The position numbers and the translations under genes are program-made. The notes beneath the pieces were generated by a model. The model was given only the letters and a program-made list of their open reading frames with translations. It made no database searches and was not told the DNA's origin. Below, piece by piece: positions 16,818 through 24,522 of a DNA stretch of 64,000 nucleotides; position 1 is the stretch's first letter; each line of letters starts with the position of its first letter. Source of the stretch: Pseudoclavibacter endophyticus (GTDB lineage Bacteria; Actinomycetota; Actinomycetes; Actinomycetales; Microbacteriaceae); the NCBI RefSeq assembly GCF_008831085.1, contig NZ_WBJY01000001.1, positions 2,046,001 through 2,110,000 of the forward strand. The letters run 5' to 3'.

Positions 16818-17339
16818 TCAGTCCCTGCCGACGCCGGCGTCGGCCTCGACCGGCGCGATCTCGTCGAGCAGCTGCTCGACGCGCCCGCGGATCTCGTCAC
16901 GGATGATCCGGACGGTGTCGATGCCCTGCCCGGACGGGTCTTGGAGATCCCAGTCCTCGTAACGCTTGCCGGGGAAGATCGGGCAGGCGTCGCCGCAGCC
17001 CATCGTGATCACCACGTCGGACTCGCGAACGGCGTCGACCGTGAGCACCTTGGGCGCATTGCCGGCGATATCGACACCGACCTCCGCCATCGCCTCGACG
17101 GCGACCGGGTTGACCTGTTCTTTCGGTGCCGATCCGGCGGACATCACTTCGACGCGGTCACCAGCGAGCGACTGCAGCCAACCCGCCGCCATCTGCGATC
17201 GGCCCGCGTTGTGCACGCACACGAACAGCACTGTCGGCACGGCGGGGCTCGCGGAGGCTGTCGTCGCGTCAGTGGCGTCGCCGGCGGCGGCGTCAGCGGA
17301 TGCTTGGGTCCGGTCAGTCTCGTCACGCGAAGTGGTCAT
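16818..17339 (-). CDS. arsC: Arsenate reductase, LMW-phosphatase fold
   Basis: 173 residues from ATG 17339. A 35-residue Ala/Asp/Thr-rich tail precedes the phosphatase-like domain with P-loop C41-VHNAG-R47, APKVLTVDAV, TMGCGDACPIFPGKRYEDWDLQDP. The Asp-Pro loop near the end carries the general acid. It lacks the three-helix domain present in its two neighbours, so dimerisation or reductant use may differ. A likely ArsR operator lies directly upstream. A TTG/ATG extension into the operator region is unlikely. Confidence 0.92.
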   Translation of the reverse strand: MTTSRDETDRTQASADAAAGDATDATTASASPAVPTVLFVCVHNAGRSQMAAGWLQSLAGDRVEVMSAGSAPKEQVNPVAVEAMAEVGVDIAGNAPKVLTVDAVRESDVVITMGCGDACPIFPGKRYEDWDLQDPSGQGIDTVRIIRDEIRGRVEQLLDEIAPVEADAGVGRD

Positions 17340-17346
17340 ACAGAAA

Positions 17347-17366
17347 GCATAGACACACATCTATGC
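17347..17366. promoter_or_regulatory. ArsR-type operator before arsC
   Basis: GCATAGA-6-TCTATGC is a perfect 7-bp inverted repeat in the 52-bp gap between the arsR-arsC fusion and the next arsC. The ATA/TAT-rich arms match the general shape of ArsR/SmtB sites. The nearest candidate regulator is the fusion protein itself. Confidence 0.6.
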
Positions 17367-17391
17367 TTCGGCGAAGTCGGCGTGTCGAGTT

Positions 17392-18402
17392 TTACGACGC
17401 CGGCTCCTCGGCACCTGCGACCCCGGCACCCGCCGCGCCACCCGCATCCACGCCACCCATGACCTCGAACAGCAGCGCACGAACGCGCGCTTCGACCTCG
17501 TCGCGAATGCCACGCACATCCTCGAGCGGGAGTTCATGCGGGTCCGGCAGGTCCCAGTCGAGATATCGGCGCCCCGGGTACACCGGGCATGCATCGCCGC
17601 AGCCCATGGTGACGATCACGTCGGCGGCTCGCACCGCCTCGTCCGTCAACGGCTTCGGAAACTCGTCACCGACAGGAACCCCGATCTCGGCGAGTGCGCG
17701 GACGACCCCGGCCGACAGCTCGGGCGCCGGCTCGGAGCCGGCCGACTGCACGATCACCCGGTCGCCGGCAAGCTGCCGCATGATCCCGGCCGCAAGCTGC
17801 GAGCGCCCTGCGTTGCGCACGCAGACGAAGAGCATTGAGACCGAAGCGCGCCCGGGAGTCCCCATGCCGGTGCGCGCCGCCGACGCGCCGCTCGTGCGCG
17901 CGATCGATTCGAGCCGGGAGGCCGCGAAGACCACGGCCCTGGGCCCGAGCGGCCCCCCGGCACCGTCTCCCGCGCGACGCTCGAGCAGTTGGAGGCTCTC
18001 GTCGAGGAGCGCGGCGACGGTCTCGCGCGAGTGCACGCCGCGGAAGCGCTCGCACAGCCGTTCGACCGCGCGGTCCCGATCGAACGGCACCGTTCCGCGC
18101 GCGACGTTGCCTGCCGCGGCACCCGTGCCGGCCTGGGCGGTTGTCGCCGCCACGAGCCCGGCGATGCGATCGCGCTCGTCGGCGACGAGCGAGTACCAGA
18201 CGCGCCGCCCCTCCTTCTCGGGGAGGACGAGCCCGGCCTCGCGCAGCCGGGCGAGGTGGTGGCTCACCGTCGGCTGCCGGAGCCCGAGCGCGTCGGCGAG
18301 CGCCGTCACCGAGGCCCGGCCGCCGGGCGCATCCAGCAGCAGGCGGGCGATTCGGGACCGGGTCGAGTCGGCGAGCACCGCGAACGGGGCGACGTGAGCC
18401 AT
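17392..18402 (-). CDS. ArsR-ArsC fusion: repressor domain joined to arsenate reductase
   Basis: 336 residues. Residues 1-90 are an ArsR winged HTH (LADSTRSRIARLLLDAPGG, LRQPTVSHHLARLREAGLV, wing GRRVWYSLV). Residues 105-170 are the three-helix domain of mycothiol-type ArsC. Residues 188-315 are the phosphatase-like domain with P-loop C194-VRNAG-R200 and TMGCGDACPVYPGRRYLDW. The ArsR part has no cysteine before C117, so the usual cysteine sites for As(III) are missing; sensing may use the catalytic domain or other ligands. It heads a run of three arsenate reductases and probably regulates them. Confidence 0.92.
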   Translation of the reverse strand: MAHVAPFAVLADSTRSRIARLLLDAPGGRASVTALADALGLRQPTVSHHLARLREAGLVLPEKEGRRVWYSLVADERDRIAGLVAATTAQAGTGAAAGNVARGTVPFDRDRAVERLCERFRGVHSRETVAALLDESLQLLERRAGDGAGGPLGPRAVVFAASRLESIARTSGASAARTGMGTPGRASVSMLFVCVRNAGRSQLAAGIMRQLAGDRVIVQSAGSEPAPELSAGVVRALAEIGVPVGDEFPKPLTDEAVRAADVIVTMGCGDACPVYPGRRYLDWDLPDPHELPLEDVRGIRDEVEARVRALLFEVMGGVDAGGAAGAGVAGAEEPAS

Positions 18403-18483
18403 GGGGCAACTCTATGCGTCGCGCCCCGGCCTATCCGCGGCCGCGGGAGGGACGCCTCCGCACCTCAGGCCACGGCGGCACCG

Positions 18484-19407
18484 TCACGACCGCTCCGGCG
18501 GACCCTTCTGCTCACGCAGCAGGGCGAGCGCCTCGGAGAGATCCGTCTGTAGGGCGTCGACCTGACCCCGCAGCTCCCGGATCTCGTCGTGGGACTCGAC
18601 CGACGCCTTCTCGCCCTCGGGCTCATCCGGCCACGCCTCGGGGTTCTCGCGCAGATGCTGCATCGAGTCGACGATGACGGCGACGAAAAGGTTGAGGACC
18701 GTGAAGGCGGACAGCACGATGAACGGCACGAAGAACGCCCACGCGAGCGGGTAGATCTCCATGACGGGCCGCACGATGCCCATCGACCAGCTCTCGAGCG
18801 TCATGATCTGGAAGAGGCTGTAGGCCGAGGCGCCCACGTTGCCGAACCACTCGGGGAACGACTGCCCGAAGAGCGACGTGGCCATGACGGCACCCACGTA
18901 GAAGATGAGCACGAGCAGCGTGCCGATCGAGGCGAGCCCGGGGATGGCACCCGCGAGCGCCTCGATGACGAAGCGCAGCCGTTTGACGAGCGAGATGAGG
19001 CGCAGCACACGCAGGGTACGGAGTACGGCGATCCCGCCGGCGTCGGGGATGAGCGCGATCGCGACGATGATGAAATCGAACACGTTCCAGCCCGAACGGA
19101 AGAATCGTCCGCCCTTGCCGAAGAGCTTCAGCACGATCTCGACCACGAACACGACGAGGCACGACGTGTCGAGCACGGCCAGCAGCGTGTGGCCAAGGCC
19201 ATCACCCCAACTGGTGGTCTGCAGGCCGAGGATGGCCGCATTGGCGAGGATGACCCCGACGATCACGCGCTGCACCACGTCGCTCTCGACGAAGGCGTCG
19301 ACGCGGGCGCGGATGCCGTCTCGGTTCGGCGGCGCCGGCGACGGTTGGAGCACTGTGGGCGACCCGCCGGTGGCGGCTCCCTGCGAACCTGGCGACGCGT
19401 TGTCCAT
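18484..19407 (-). CDS. Bacterial voltage-gated sodium channel (NaChBac/NavAb family)
   Basis: 307 residues, six transmembrane segments as in one domain of eukaryotic Nav. The S4 voltage sensor at 130-145 has arginines every third position (LRTLRVLRLISLVKRLR). The selectivity filter T203-LESWSM is identical to that of NavAb and contains the EEEE-ring glutamate. After S6 (FTVLNLFVAVIVDSM) comes an acidic neck and a C-terminal heptad coiled coil (residues about 278-302) that would hold the tetramer together. Start ATG 19407 has GGAAG upstream. In bacteria such channels act in pH homeostasis, motility or chemotaxis; no such genes are adjacent. Confidence 0.95.
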   Translation of the reverse strand: MDNASPGSQGAATGGSPTVLQPSPAPPNRDGIRARVDAFVESDVVQRVIVGVILANAAILGLQTTSWGDGLGHTLLAVLDTSCLVVFVVEIVLKLFGKGGRFFRSGWNVFDFIIVAIALIPDAGGIAVLRTLRVLRLISLVKRLRFVIEALAGAIPGLASIGTLLVLIFYVGAVMATSLFGQSFPEWFGNVGASAYSLFQIMTLESWSMGIVRPVMEIYPLAWAFFVPFIVLSAFTVLNLFVAVIVDSMQHLRENPEAWPDEPEGEKASVESHDEIRELRGQVDALQTDLSEALALLREQKGPPERS

Positions 19408-19469
19408 GCTCAACTTCTTCCCCGCACGCCGGTCGTGCGGATTACAGAATAGTGACGCGGCGCGCGCGT

Positions 19470-19955
19470 TCAGTCGCGCGCGACCGAGGCGATGAACGTC
19501 GCGACCCGCTCGCGGAGGGACGCAATGCGTTCCTGGCGCGCGGCTTCACGGTCGAAACCGGCGTAGGCCGCCGGCGGCAGCTTGCGCACGTTGTCGTTGC
19601 ACTCGAAGCGCTGACAGATGTACGTGCCCTTGCTGTCGCCGCGACGACCGGCCGCGCCGCCTCGGCGTGCGCTGAACAGCACCACGTCGTTCGGCAGCGT
19701 CACGTCGTTGCACCACGAGCAGAGGGTCCGCCTGCGGGGCGACGACTCGGTCTGGCGCAGCACGAGGCCGACGGGTTCGTCGTCGACAACGGCGACAACG
19801 TAGCCGACGAGCGGCAGCCTTGGGTCGCGCCAGCCGAGGTAGTCGACGTGTTCCCAGTCGATCGTCGACGGGTCGGGGAGGACGATGTTCTTTCGTTCGC
19901 GCACGGAGACGTTGGCGAACGACGCCCGGATGCGGGCGTCATCGAGGGACAGCAT
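19470..19955 (-). CDS. FBP-domain protein (FusB-like EF-G binding C-terminal zinc finger)
   Basis: 161 residues. The C-terminal half has the treble-clef zinc finger of the FBP_C family: LCSWCNDV near residue 78, then an arginine-rich loop and YICQRFECNDNVR. FusB-type proteins with this finger bind elongation factor G and free stalled ribosomes, giving fusidic acid tolerance in Gram-positive bacteria. The N-terminal half is shorter than in FusB, so the same role is an inference. Start ATG 19955 follows AAAGGA at 6-base spacing; the frame upstream is not coding. Confidence 0.85.
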   Translation of the reverse strand: MLSLDDARIRASFANVSVRERKNIVLPDPSTIDWEHVDYLGWRDPRLPLVGYVVAVVDDEPVGLVLRQTESSPRRRTLCSWCNDVTLPNDVVLFSARRGGAAGRRGDSKGTYICQRFECNDNVRKLPPAAYAGFDREAARQERIASLRERVATFIASVARD

Positions 19956-20188
19956 GGTGGTTCCTTTGCGAATGGGGTGAGCGAGAGGGATGCCCGCACC
20001 GCCGTTCAATCCCGTCAGGCGACGCGAATGAGGGTGCGGAGAAGCGCAGGGAGCCGGGCGGTCTCGGCCCAGTCCCCGCTGTCGTCGCGGTCACTCACCG
20101 ACGCAGCGCGCGTCGATGACCCCCTGACTGCCCGTAACGGGCGCTCGCAAAATCACGTCAGGCATCTTACGCCACCGCAGCGCGCGGT

Positions 20189-21022
20189 TCAGCGCGCGGC
20201 GGGCAGTGCCGGGGTCACGATGCGTGGGGTTCCGGTGGTGGAGACGAGGATGGCGGCAGCGGTGAACGGGATGACGCCGAGGGCGAGCATTGCGGCTCCC
20301 GTGCCGCCGGTGAAGTGGACGACCTCATGGGTGAGGACGAGTTGCGACCCGGTTTGGAAGGCGGCGTGGAACCCGACGGGCATCCACACCGATCCCGTGG
20401 TCATGCGGAGGTAGCCGAACCCGATTCCCATCGAGAGGAAGAGCGAGAGGTCGACCGGGTTCCAGTTCTGCCGGAGCGCCCCGGCGACGAGCGTGAAGAG
20501 GAGCGCTTGGATGACGATGACCCACCATCCGCGGGCGACGGCGCCCAATGCCGTGGTGACGTAACCGCGGAACACGGCCTCTTCGGGGAGCGCTTCCGTG
20601 AGCAGCACGGCGAGGAGGAGCAGCAGGACGGTCTGTGCCACCTCGGCGGTCTCAGCGGTCACGGTCAGCGGGGCGCCGAGGAGTGCGAAGACCCCGAACG
20701 CGGCGCCGGCGGGAACCGTCCAGACGAGGGCGCCCCACAGCACGAGGCGCCAGCCGGTGCGGATGCTCGTCACCCCGGCGTCGCGCATCCGCTTGCCATC
20801 GGCCTTTCGAATCAGCAGCGCGATCACGAACAGCGACACAGCGCTGATCCCGACGCCCACGGCGATCCTGCCCGCCAGGGTGATCGGATCCGAGGGGTCA
20901 CTCGTGGCGGGCATGAGCAACACCATGATCGCGAGGGCTGCGCCGAGCGGAAGCACGGCAAGGGCGATCCGCCACGCCGTGGAGGCGAGGCGCTGAGGCA
21001 GCGGCGTGGGCGAGGGAGTCAC
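20189..21022 (-). CDS. CPBP-family intramembrane metalloprotease (CAAX/Abi family)
   Basis: 277 residues with about eight membrane helices. The CPBP active-site motifs are visible: EEAVFRG (EExxxR) near residue 148 and FHAAFQ (histidine motif) near 220. Relatives cleave prenylated or peptide substrates in the membrane, and some confer self-immunity to bacteriocins or affect phage infection. The GTG start (21022) overlaps the stop of the glycosidase-like gene as GTGA, so it is the third gene of a tetR operon. Confidence 0.9.
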   Translation of the reverse strand: MTPSPTPLPQRLASTAWRIALAVLPLGAALAIMVLLMPATSDPSDPITLAGRIAVGVGISAVSLFVIALLIRKADGKRMRDAGVTSIRTGWRLVLWGALVWTVPAGAAFGVFALLGAPLTVTAETAEVAQTVLLLLLAVLLTEALPEEAVFRGYVTTALGAVARGWWVIVIQALLFTLVAGALRQNWNPVDLSLFLSMGIGFGYLRMTTGSVWMPVGFHAAFQTGSQLVLTHEVVHFTGGTGAAMLALGVIPFTAAAILVSTTGTPRIVTPALPAAR

Positions 21023-22020
21023 GGCGTGCTTCCTCCATATCGCTCGGCGATCGCCCGGTAGGCGCGTTTGGGGGTCCAGGTGCCGTCGGCGTGCGCCGCG
21101 ACGATGCCGTAGCTCGCGAGGTCGAGGTCGCGGCCCGGTTCCCGGGAGGTGGTGAGTGCGGGCTCGCTGAAGCCCCAGACGAAGGTTCCGTCGACCCCCG
21201 CACGATCGAATGTGTCGAGAAGCTCAGTCAGGTAGTCGGCCTGTTCCTGCTCGTCGCGGACCAGCCTCCGGGGCACGACCAGCTCCGTGCGCCCGCCAAG
21301 CACGCCGGCCGCCATCGAGGCCTTGTCGGCGGCGCCCCGATAGGTACACGAGCCGAACTCGAAGATGTATGCGGGCTTGCCGTGCGCGTGCGCTCCCTCG
21401 ACGATGGCGTGGATGTCGTCCTCGAACCGCCACGCGTTTCGAGCATCCCGATAGCGGTCGGCGCCGACGACGTCGAAGATCGACCAGTCGGGGCGCTCCC
21501 ACTCGCCGGCACCGTAGGAGATCGGTCCGCCGAAGCGTTCGCGCGCGTCGCCGACGAGTTCACCGAGCAGACGCCGAAGCCTCCGATTCGCGAGGGGTAT
21601 CAACGGGAACGTCACCGGCAGGAGCATTCCCCTCGTCCAGAAGGTCGGGCCGGGGAGCAGGCCCGACGCCGACAGTGTGAGCTCGCAACCGACCACGAGT
21701 CCGCTCGTTGCACCCTCGGCGCGAAGCCGCTCGGCACTGGCGGCGGCGGCCCGGACGGCTTCGCGCAGCTCCCCGATTGGCCGGTCGAACGGGCGTGGCT
21801 GCAGCCAGACCGCGAGCCCTTCCTCGGCCGCGAGGCGGGCCGCGACGTCGAGGCGCTCAGCGTGGCTGGCCATGATCAGCACGGCATCGCAACCGAGCTC
21901 TGCGCGAATGGCCTGGAAGTCGCGACGCGCGTGCTCCTCGGTGAAGCCGGGGTTGCTGTCGAAGCTCTTCTCATAGATCACGCCGGCGTCGTACCCGATG
22001 CCGCGCACGGGCTCAGACAT
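21019..22020 (-). CDS. Glycosidase-like TIM-barrel protein of a CPBP-linked operon
   Basis: 333 residues that look like a (beta/alpha)8 glycoside hydrolase: VRGIGYDAGVIYEKSF at the start, AVLIMASHAERL, LAVWLQPRPFD, LVVGCELTLSASGL (a possible catalytic Glu after strand 4), IFDVVGADRYRD, and KPAYIFEFGSCTYRG (a possible second Glu). It ends in GTFVWGFSEPAL and PKRAYRAIAERY. There is no signal peptide. Homologues are often labelled abortive infection proteins only because of the CPBP neighbour; I would not claim that role. Start ATG 22020 overlaps the tetR stop by eight bases. Confidence 0.7.
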   Translation of the reverse strand: MSEPVRGIGYDAGVIYEKSFDSNPGFTEEHARRDFQAIRAELGCDAVLIMASHAERLDVAARLAAEEGLAVWLQPRPFDRPIGELREAVRAAAASAERLRAEGATSGLVVGCELTLSASGLLPGPTFWTRGMLLPVTFPLIPLANRRLRRLLGELVGDARERFGGPISYGAGEWERPDWSIFDVVGADRYRDARNAWRFEDDIHAIVEGAHAHGKPAYIFEFGSCTYRGAADKASMAAGVLGGRTELVVPRRLVRDEQEQADYLTELLDTFDRAGVDGTFVWGFSEPALTTSREPGRDLDLASYGIVAAHADGTWTPKRAYRAIAERYGGSTP

Positions 22021-22657
22021 GAGCCACCCCCAGGGCTCGGAAGAGGAACGGCAGCGCGTGCGCGCGGAGCTCGCCGAGGTCGGATTGCGGGGCGCGCTGC
22101 ACGAGGGTGATCGCGCGATCGAGCACGCTCTCCGCCAGCCCGGTCGCGACCCCAATCGGCATCGTGCGGAACGTGCCGTCCTCCATTCCCGCGGCCAGGA
22201 TGCTGCGGAGCAGGGCGGTGTCCTGGTCGTCTTCGATGAGGTAGAGGGGTGTCCCGTCGGCGGTGCGGTGCGAGATCACGATCTCCACGGCGGCGACGAT
22301 CGCGTGCCGGTCGGCGTCGACGTGCGCGAGGTACGCCTCGGCGTACGCCCGGAGGCGCGCCGCGGGGCTCTCGACGCCGTCGACGGAGGTGAGGACGGCC
22401 TCCCCAAGGGCGGCGAAGACCGTCTCGACGAGCTCGAGCAGGAGCGCCTCTTTCGAGGCGAAGTAGTAGACCACCGCGCTCTTCGCGATGTTCGCCCGCT
22501 TCGCGATCTCCGCGAGCGACGCGCGGTGGTAGCCGATCTCATTCACGGTCGCGACCGCCGCGTCGATCAGCTGGCGGCGGCGAGCCGTCTCGATGAAGGA
22601 ACGCCCTGCCGTTGGAGCCTTCGAAGGGGCTCGCCTCTCGGTGGCATCAGAACACAT
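22013..22657 (-). CDS. TetR-family repressor, first gene of the glycosidase/CPBP operon
   Basis: 214 residues. The HTH is ARRRQLIDAAVATVNEIGYHR, then LAEIAKRANIAKSAVVYYFASKEALL. The rest is the ligand-binding helical bundle. Start ATG 22657, with a dyad operator directly upstream. It is followed by overlapping genes for a glycosidase-like protein and a membrane protease, so repressor and effectors share a transcript and would respond together to an unknown ligand. Confidence 0.92.
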   Translation of the reverse strand: MCSDATERRAPSKAPTAGRSFIETARRRQLIDAAVATVNEIGYHRASLAEIAKRANIAKSAVVYYFASKEALLLELVETVFAALGEAVLTSVDGVESPAARLRAYAEAYLAHVDADRHAIVAAVEIVISHRTADGTPLYLIEDDQDTALLRSILAAGMEDGTFRTMPIGVATGLAESVLDRAITLVQRAPQSDLGELRAHALPFLFRALGVAHV

Positions 22658-22658
22658 G

Positions 22659-22677
22659 GACTGATTTTAGAACAGTC
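22659..22677. promoter_or_regulatory. TetR operator candidate
   Basis: GACTG-9-CAGTC lies immediately in front of the tetR start codon, inside a wider imperfect repeat GGAC...GTCC. The arm length and its position over the promoter fit autorepression. Confidence 0.55.
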
Positions 22678-22752
22678 GGTCCAACATGTCACGGCTGCGG
22701 CACCGCCGGGGCTTCCCGTCACGCCTCGATGACGACCGGTCCCATGGGACGA

Positions 22753-23085
22753 TCAGGATCCGATGAAGACCACCCGATTGCCGTCAGGATCGGTGAGCGG
22801 CAGAATACGCGCCCCGCCGCCGGGCTGCGGTCCGTCGTGATCGGCGCCGGCAGCAGTCGCTCGTACGGCAGCGGCATCGAGATCGGTTTCACCGAGCACG
22901 ACGCTCGAGCGCCCGGCCCGGTCGGGTTCGGACCAGACCTGCATGCCGGCGGAATCACCGAGGTGCCACTCGATCAGGCCCGGCATGGGACGCGAATCGG
23001 GTTCGCGCTCGAACAGGATCGAGTACCACCGCTCGGCGCGGTCGAGGTCGGTAACGGTGCATTGGGCGAGCACTCGGTGAATCAT
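22753..23085 (-). CDS. VOC-superfamily (glyoxalase/bleomycin resistance-like) protein
   Basis: 110 residues, one glyoxalase-like unit with two beta-alpha-beta-beta-beta modules: LAQCTVTDLDRAERWYSILF at the start and LTDPDGNRVVFIGS at the end. Members bind metals or sequester drugs. Start ATG 23085. It follows the DHFR-like gene by 14 bp on the same strand and is probably co-transcribed. The function cannot be fixed. Confidence 0.88.
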   Translation of the reverse strand: MIHRVLAQCTVTDLDRAERWYSILFEREPDSRPMPGLIEWHLGDSAGMQVWSEPDRAGRSSVVLGETDLDAAAVRATAAGADHDGPQPGGGARILPLTDPDGNRVVFIGS

Positions 23086-23099
23086 GGAGTTCTCCTTCG

Positions 23100-23663
23100 T
23101 CAGAGCGGCCGGTAGCGGGTGAGGACGACACCCGAACGGAACGGCTTGGTCTCCAGCAGCTCCAGCCGGGGGACGACGTAGCCGTCGGGGAAGAGCCGCC
23201 GGCCACGTCCCTGCACCGAGGGATAAACGAAGAGTCGGTACTCGTCGACCAGCCCAGACGGGATGAGTGCGTGCACGAGGCTGATGCTGCCGGTGCAGAC
23301 GATGTCCTGTCCATCCGTCCCCTTGAGGTTGCGCACCTCCTCGACCGGATCGCCGGTGAGCACCACCGAACGCTCCCAGTCTGGATCGTCCAGGGTCGAA
23401 CTCACGACGTACTTGGTCACCCTGTTCAGGGTCTCAGTGACGCCGGTGCGGTCCTCGGTCTGGTGCGGCCAATAGCCGCGCATGTCCTCGAACGTTTTCC
23501 GGCCGAAGAGCACGGCGTCGTTGGTGGCGTCTTGCCGGGTCATCTCCTCGATGAGGTCGTCCTCGTCGTTCTCAGCCTCGGCCGAGAACCAGGGCTCGAG
23601 CATCTCGATCGACCCGTCGAGAGTGACGTTCTCGGTCACAATCAGCTTGCGCCTGAAGCTCAC
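23100..23663 (-). CDS. Dihydrofolate reductase-like (RibD C-terminal domain) protein
   Basis: 187 residues of the RibD_C/DHFR-like fold. Signatures are KLIVTENVTLDGSIEM at the N-terminus, VLFGRKTFEDMRGYWP, the NADPH loop VCTGSISLVHALI, and LVDEYRLFVYPSVQGRGRRLFP. Such stand-alone proteins are NADPH oxidoreductases of unknown substrate, widespread in actinobacteria, and often sit beside a VOC protein as here. ATG 23663 start; a TetR regulator is divergent. Confidence 0.9.
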   Translation of the reverse strand: MSFRRKLIVTENVTLDGSIEMLEPWFSAEAENDEDDLIEEMTRQDATNDAVLFGRKTFEDMRGYWPHQTEDRTGVTETLNRVTKYVVSSTLDDPDWERSVVLTGDPVEEVRNLKGTDGQDIVCTGSISLVHALIPSGLVDEYRLFVYPSVQGRGRRLFPDGYVVPRLELLETKPFRSGVVLTRYRPL

Positions 23664-23725
23664 GGTGGCCTCCCTTCATCGCGGCAATTGGCAACGGCCC
23701 GTCAGTCCGTCGACTCGCGGAATCG

Positions 23726-23748
23726 CAATGTTCACGGCGTACACATTG
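23726..23748. promoter_or_regulatory. Dyad between divergent DHFR-like and tetR genes
   Basis: CAATGT-11-ACATTG lies in the 129-bp gap and upstream of the TetR start, overlapping where promoters in both directions would be. It is a plausible operator for the adjacent TetR protein. Confidence 0.5.
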
Positions 23749-23792
23749 ACGCTAGGGTGACCCCGGGCCCAGGTCAAGATCTAGGAGAATCC

Positions 23793-24407
23793 ATGCAGGA
23801 ACCGCGGAGCAGGTATCACCACGGTGATCTGCGGGCCTCGCTGATCGCGACAGGCTTGGAGCTCACCCGCACCGGGGGGCCGGACGCGCTGCGACTGCGG
23901 GAGGTCGCCCGGTGGGTCGGGGTCTCCCCGAACGCGGCCTACCGGCACTTCGCCAATCACCAAGCCCTCATCGCCGCCGTCGCCGCCGAAGTCCAAGACC
24001 GGATGGCCCAGGGTATGCGCAAGCAGGCGGCGACCGACCACGTGGAGAGCCCTGCCGCTCGGTCGGTCGCGCGGCTCCGTGGCGTCGGGCTCGGTTACGT
24101 CGGCTTCGCGCTCGAAGAACCCGGATGGTTCCGGCTCGCGTTCTTCGCGCCGGGCGACGTCGAACGCCCCGATGGCCGGATGCCGCCGCCGCTGACGCTC
24201 TTGCACGAGGCGCTCGACGACCTTGCGGCGGCCGGCGTGATCGACTCGAAGCGACGAAAAGGGGCGGAGTGGTCGTGCTGGTCGACCGTGCACGGCTTGG
24301 CCGAGCTGGCCATCCATGGGCCGCTGCGGCATCTCCCCCGCGACGAGGCACGCGCGATCGCCGAACGCGCCGTCGACGACATCATCGCGGGCGTCCTCCG
24401 CCCGTGA
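23793..24407 (+). CDS. TetR-family regulator (AcrR-like, TetR_C WHG domain)
   Basis: 204 residues. The N-terminus YHHGDLRASLIATGLELTR and the HTH LREVARWVGVSPNAAYRHFANHQALI match the subgroup with a WHG C-terminal domain; EPGWFRLAFF and WSTVHGLAELAIHGPL are its marks. Start ATG 23793 has AGGAG six bases upstream. It is divergent from the DHFR-like/VOC operon and probably regulates it. The much longer open frame upstream is antisense to the DHFR-like gene. Confidence 0.92.
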   Translation: MQEPRSRYHHGDLRASLIATGLELTRTGGPDALRLREVARWVGVSPNAAYRHFANHQALIAAVAAEVQDRMAQGMRKQAATDHVESPAARSVARLRGVGLGYVGFALEEPGWFRLAFFAPGDVERPDGRMPPPLTLLHEALDDLAAAGVIDSKRRKGAEWSCWSTVHGLAELAIHGPLRHLPRDEARAIAERAVDDIIAGVLRP

Positions 24408-24522
24408 CGTGCATTCGCGCTCCGCTCCGACCCACGGACGGCATCCGTCACCGGACCGCGTTCCTGGCCGCCCTCGAGTTCGACGGCAACCAGAATCGCG
24501 GGGCCGACACCGCCTGGGATCG

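Noticed and set aside
20189..22020. Firm call of a phage abortive-infection system
   Set aside because: CPBP proteins are often so labelled, but no toxin motif or defence-island neighbour supports it here.
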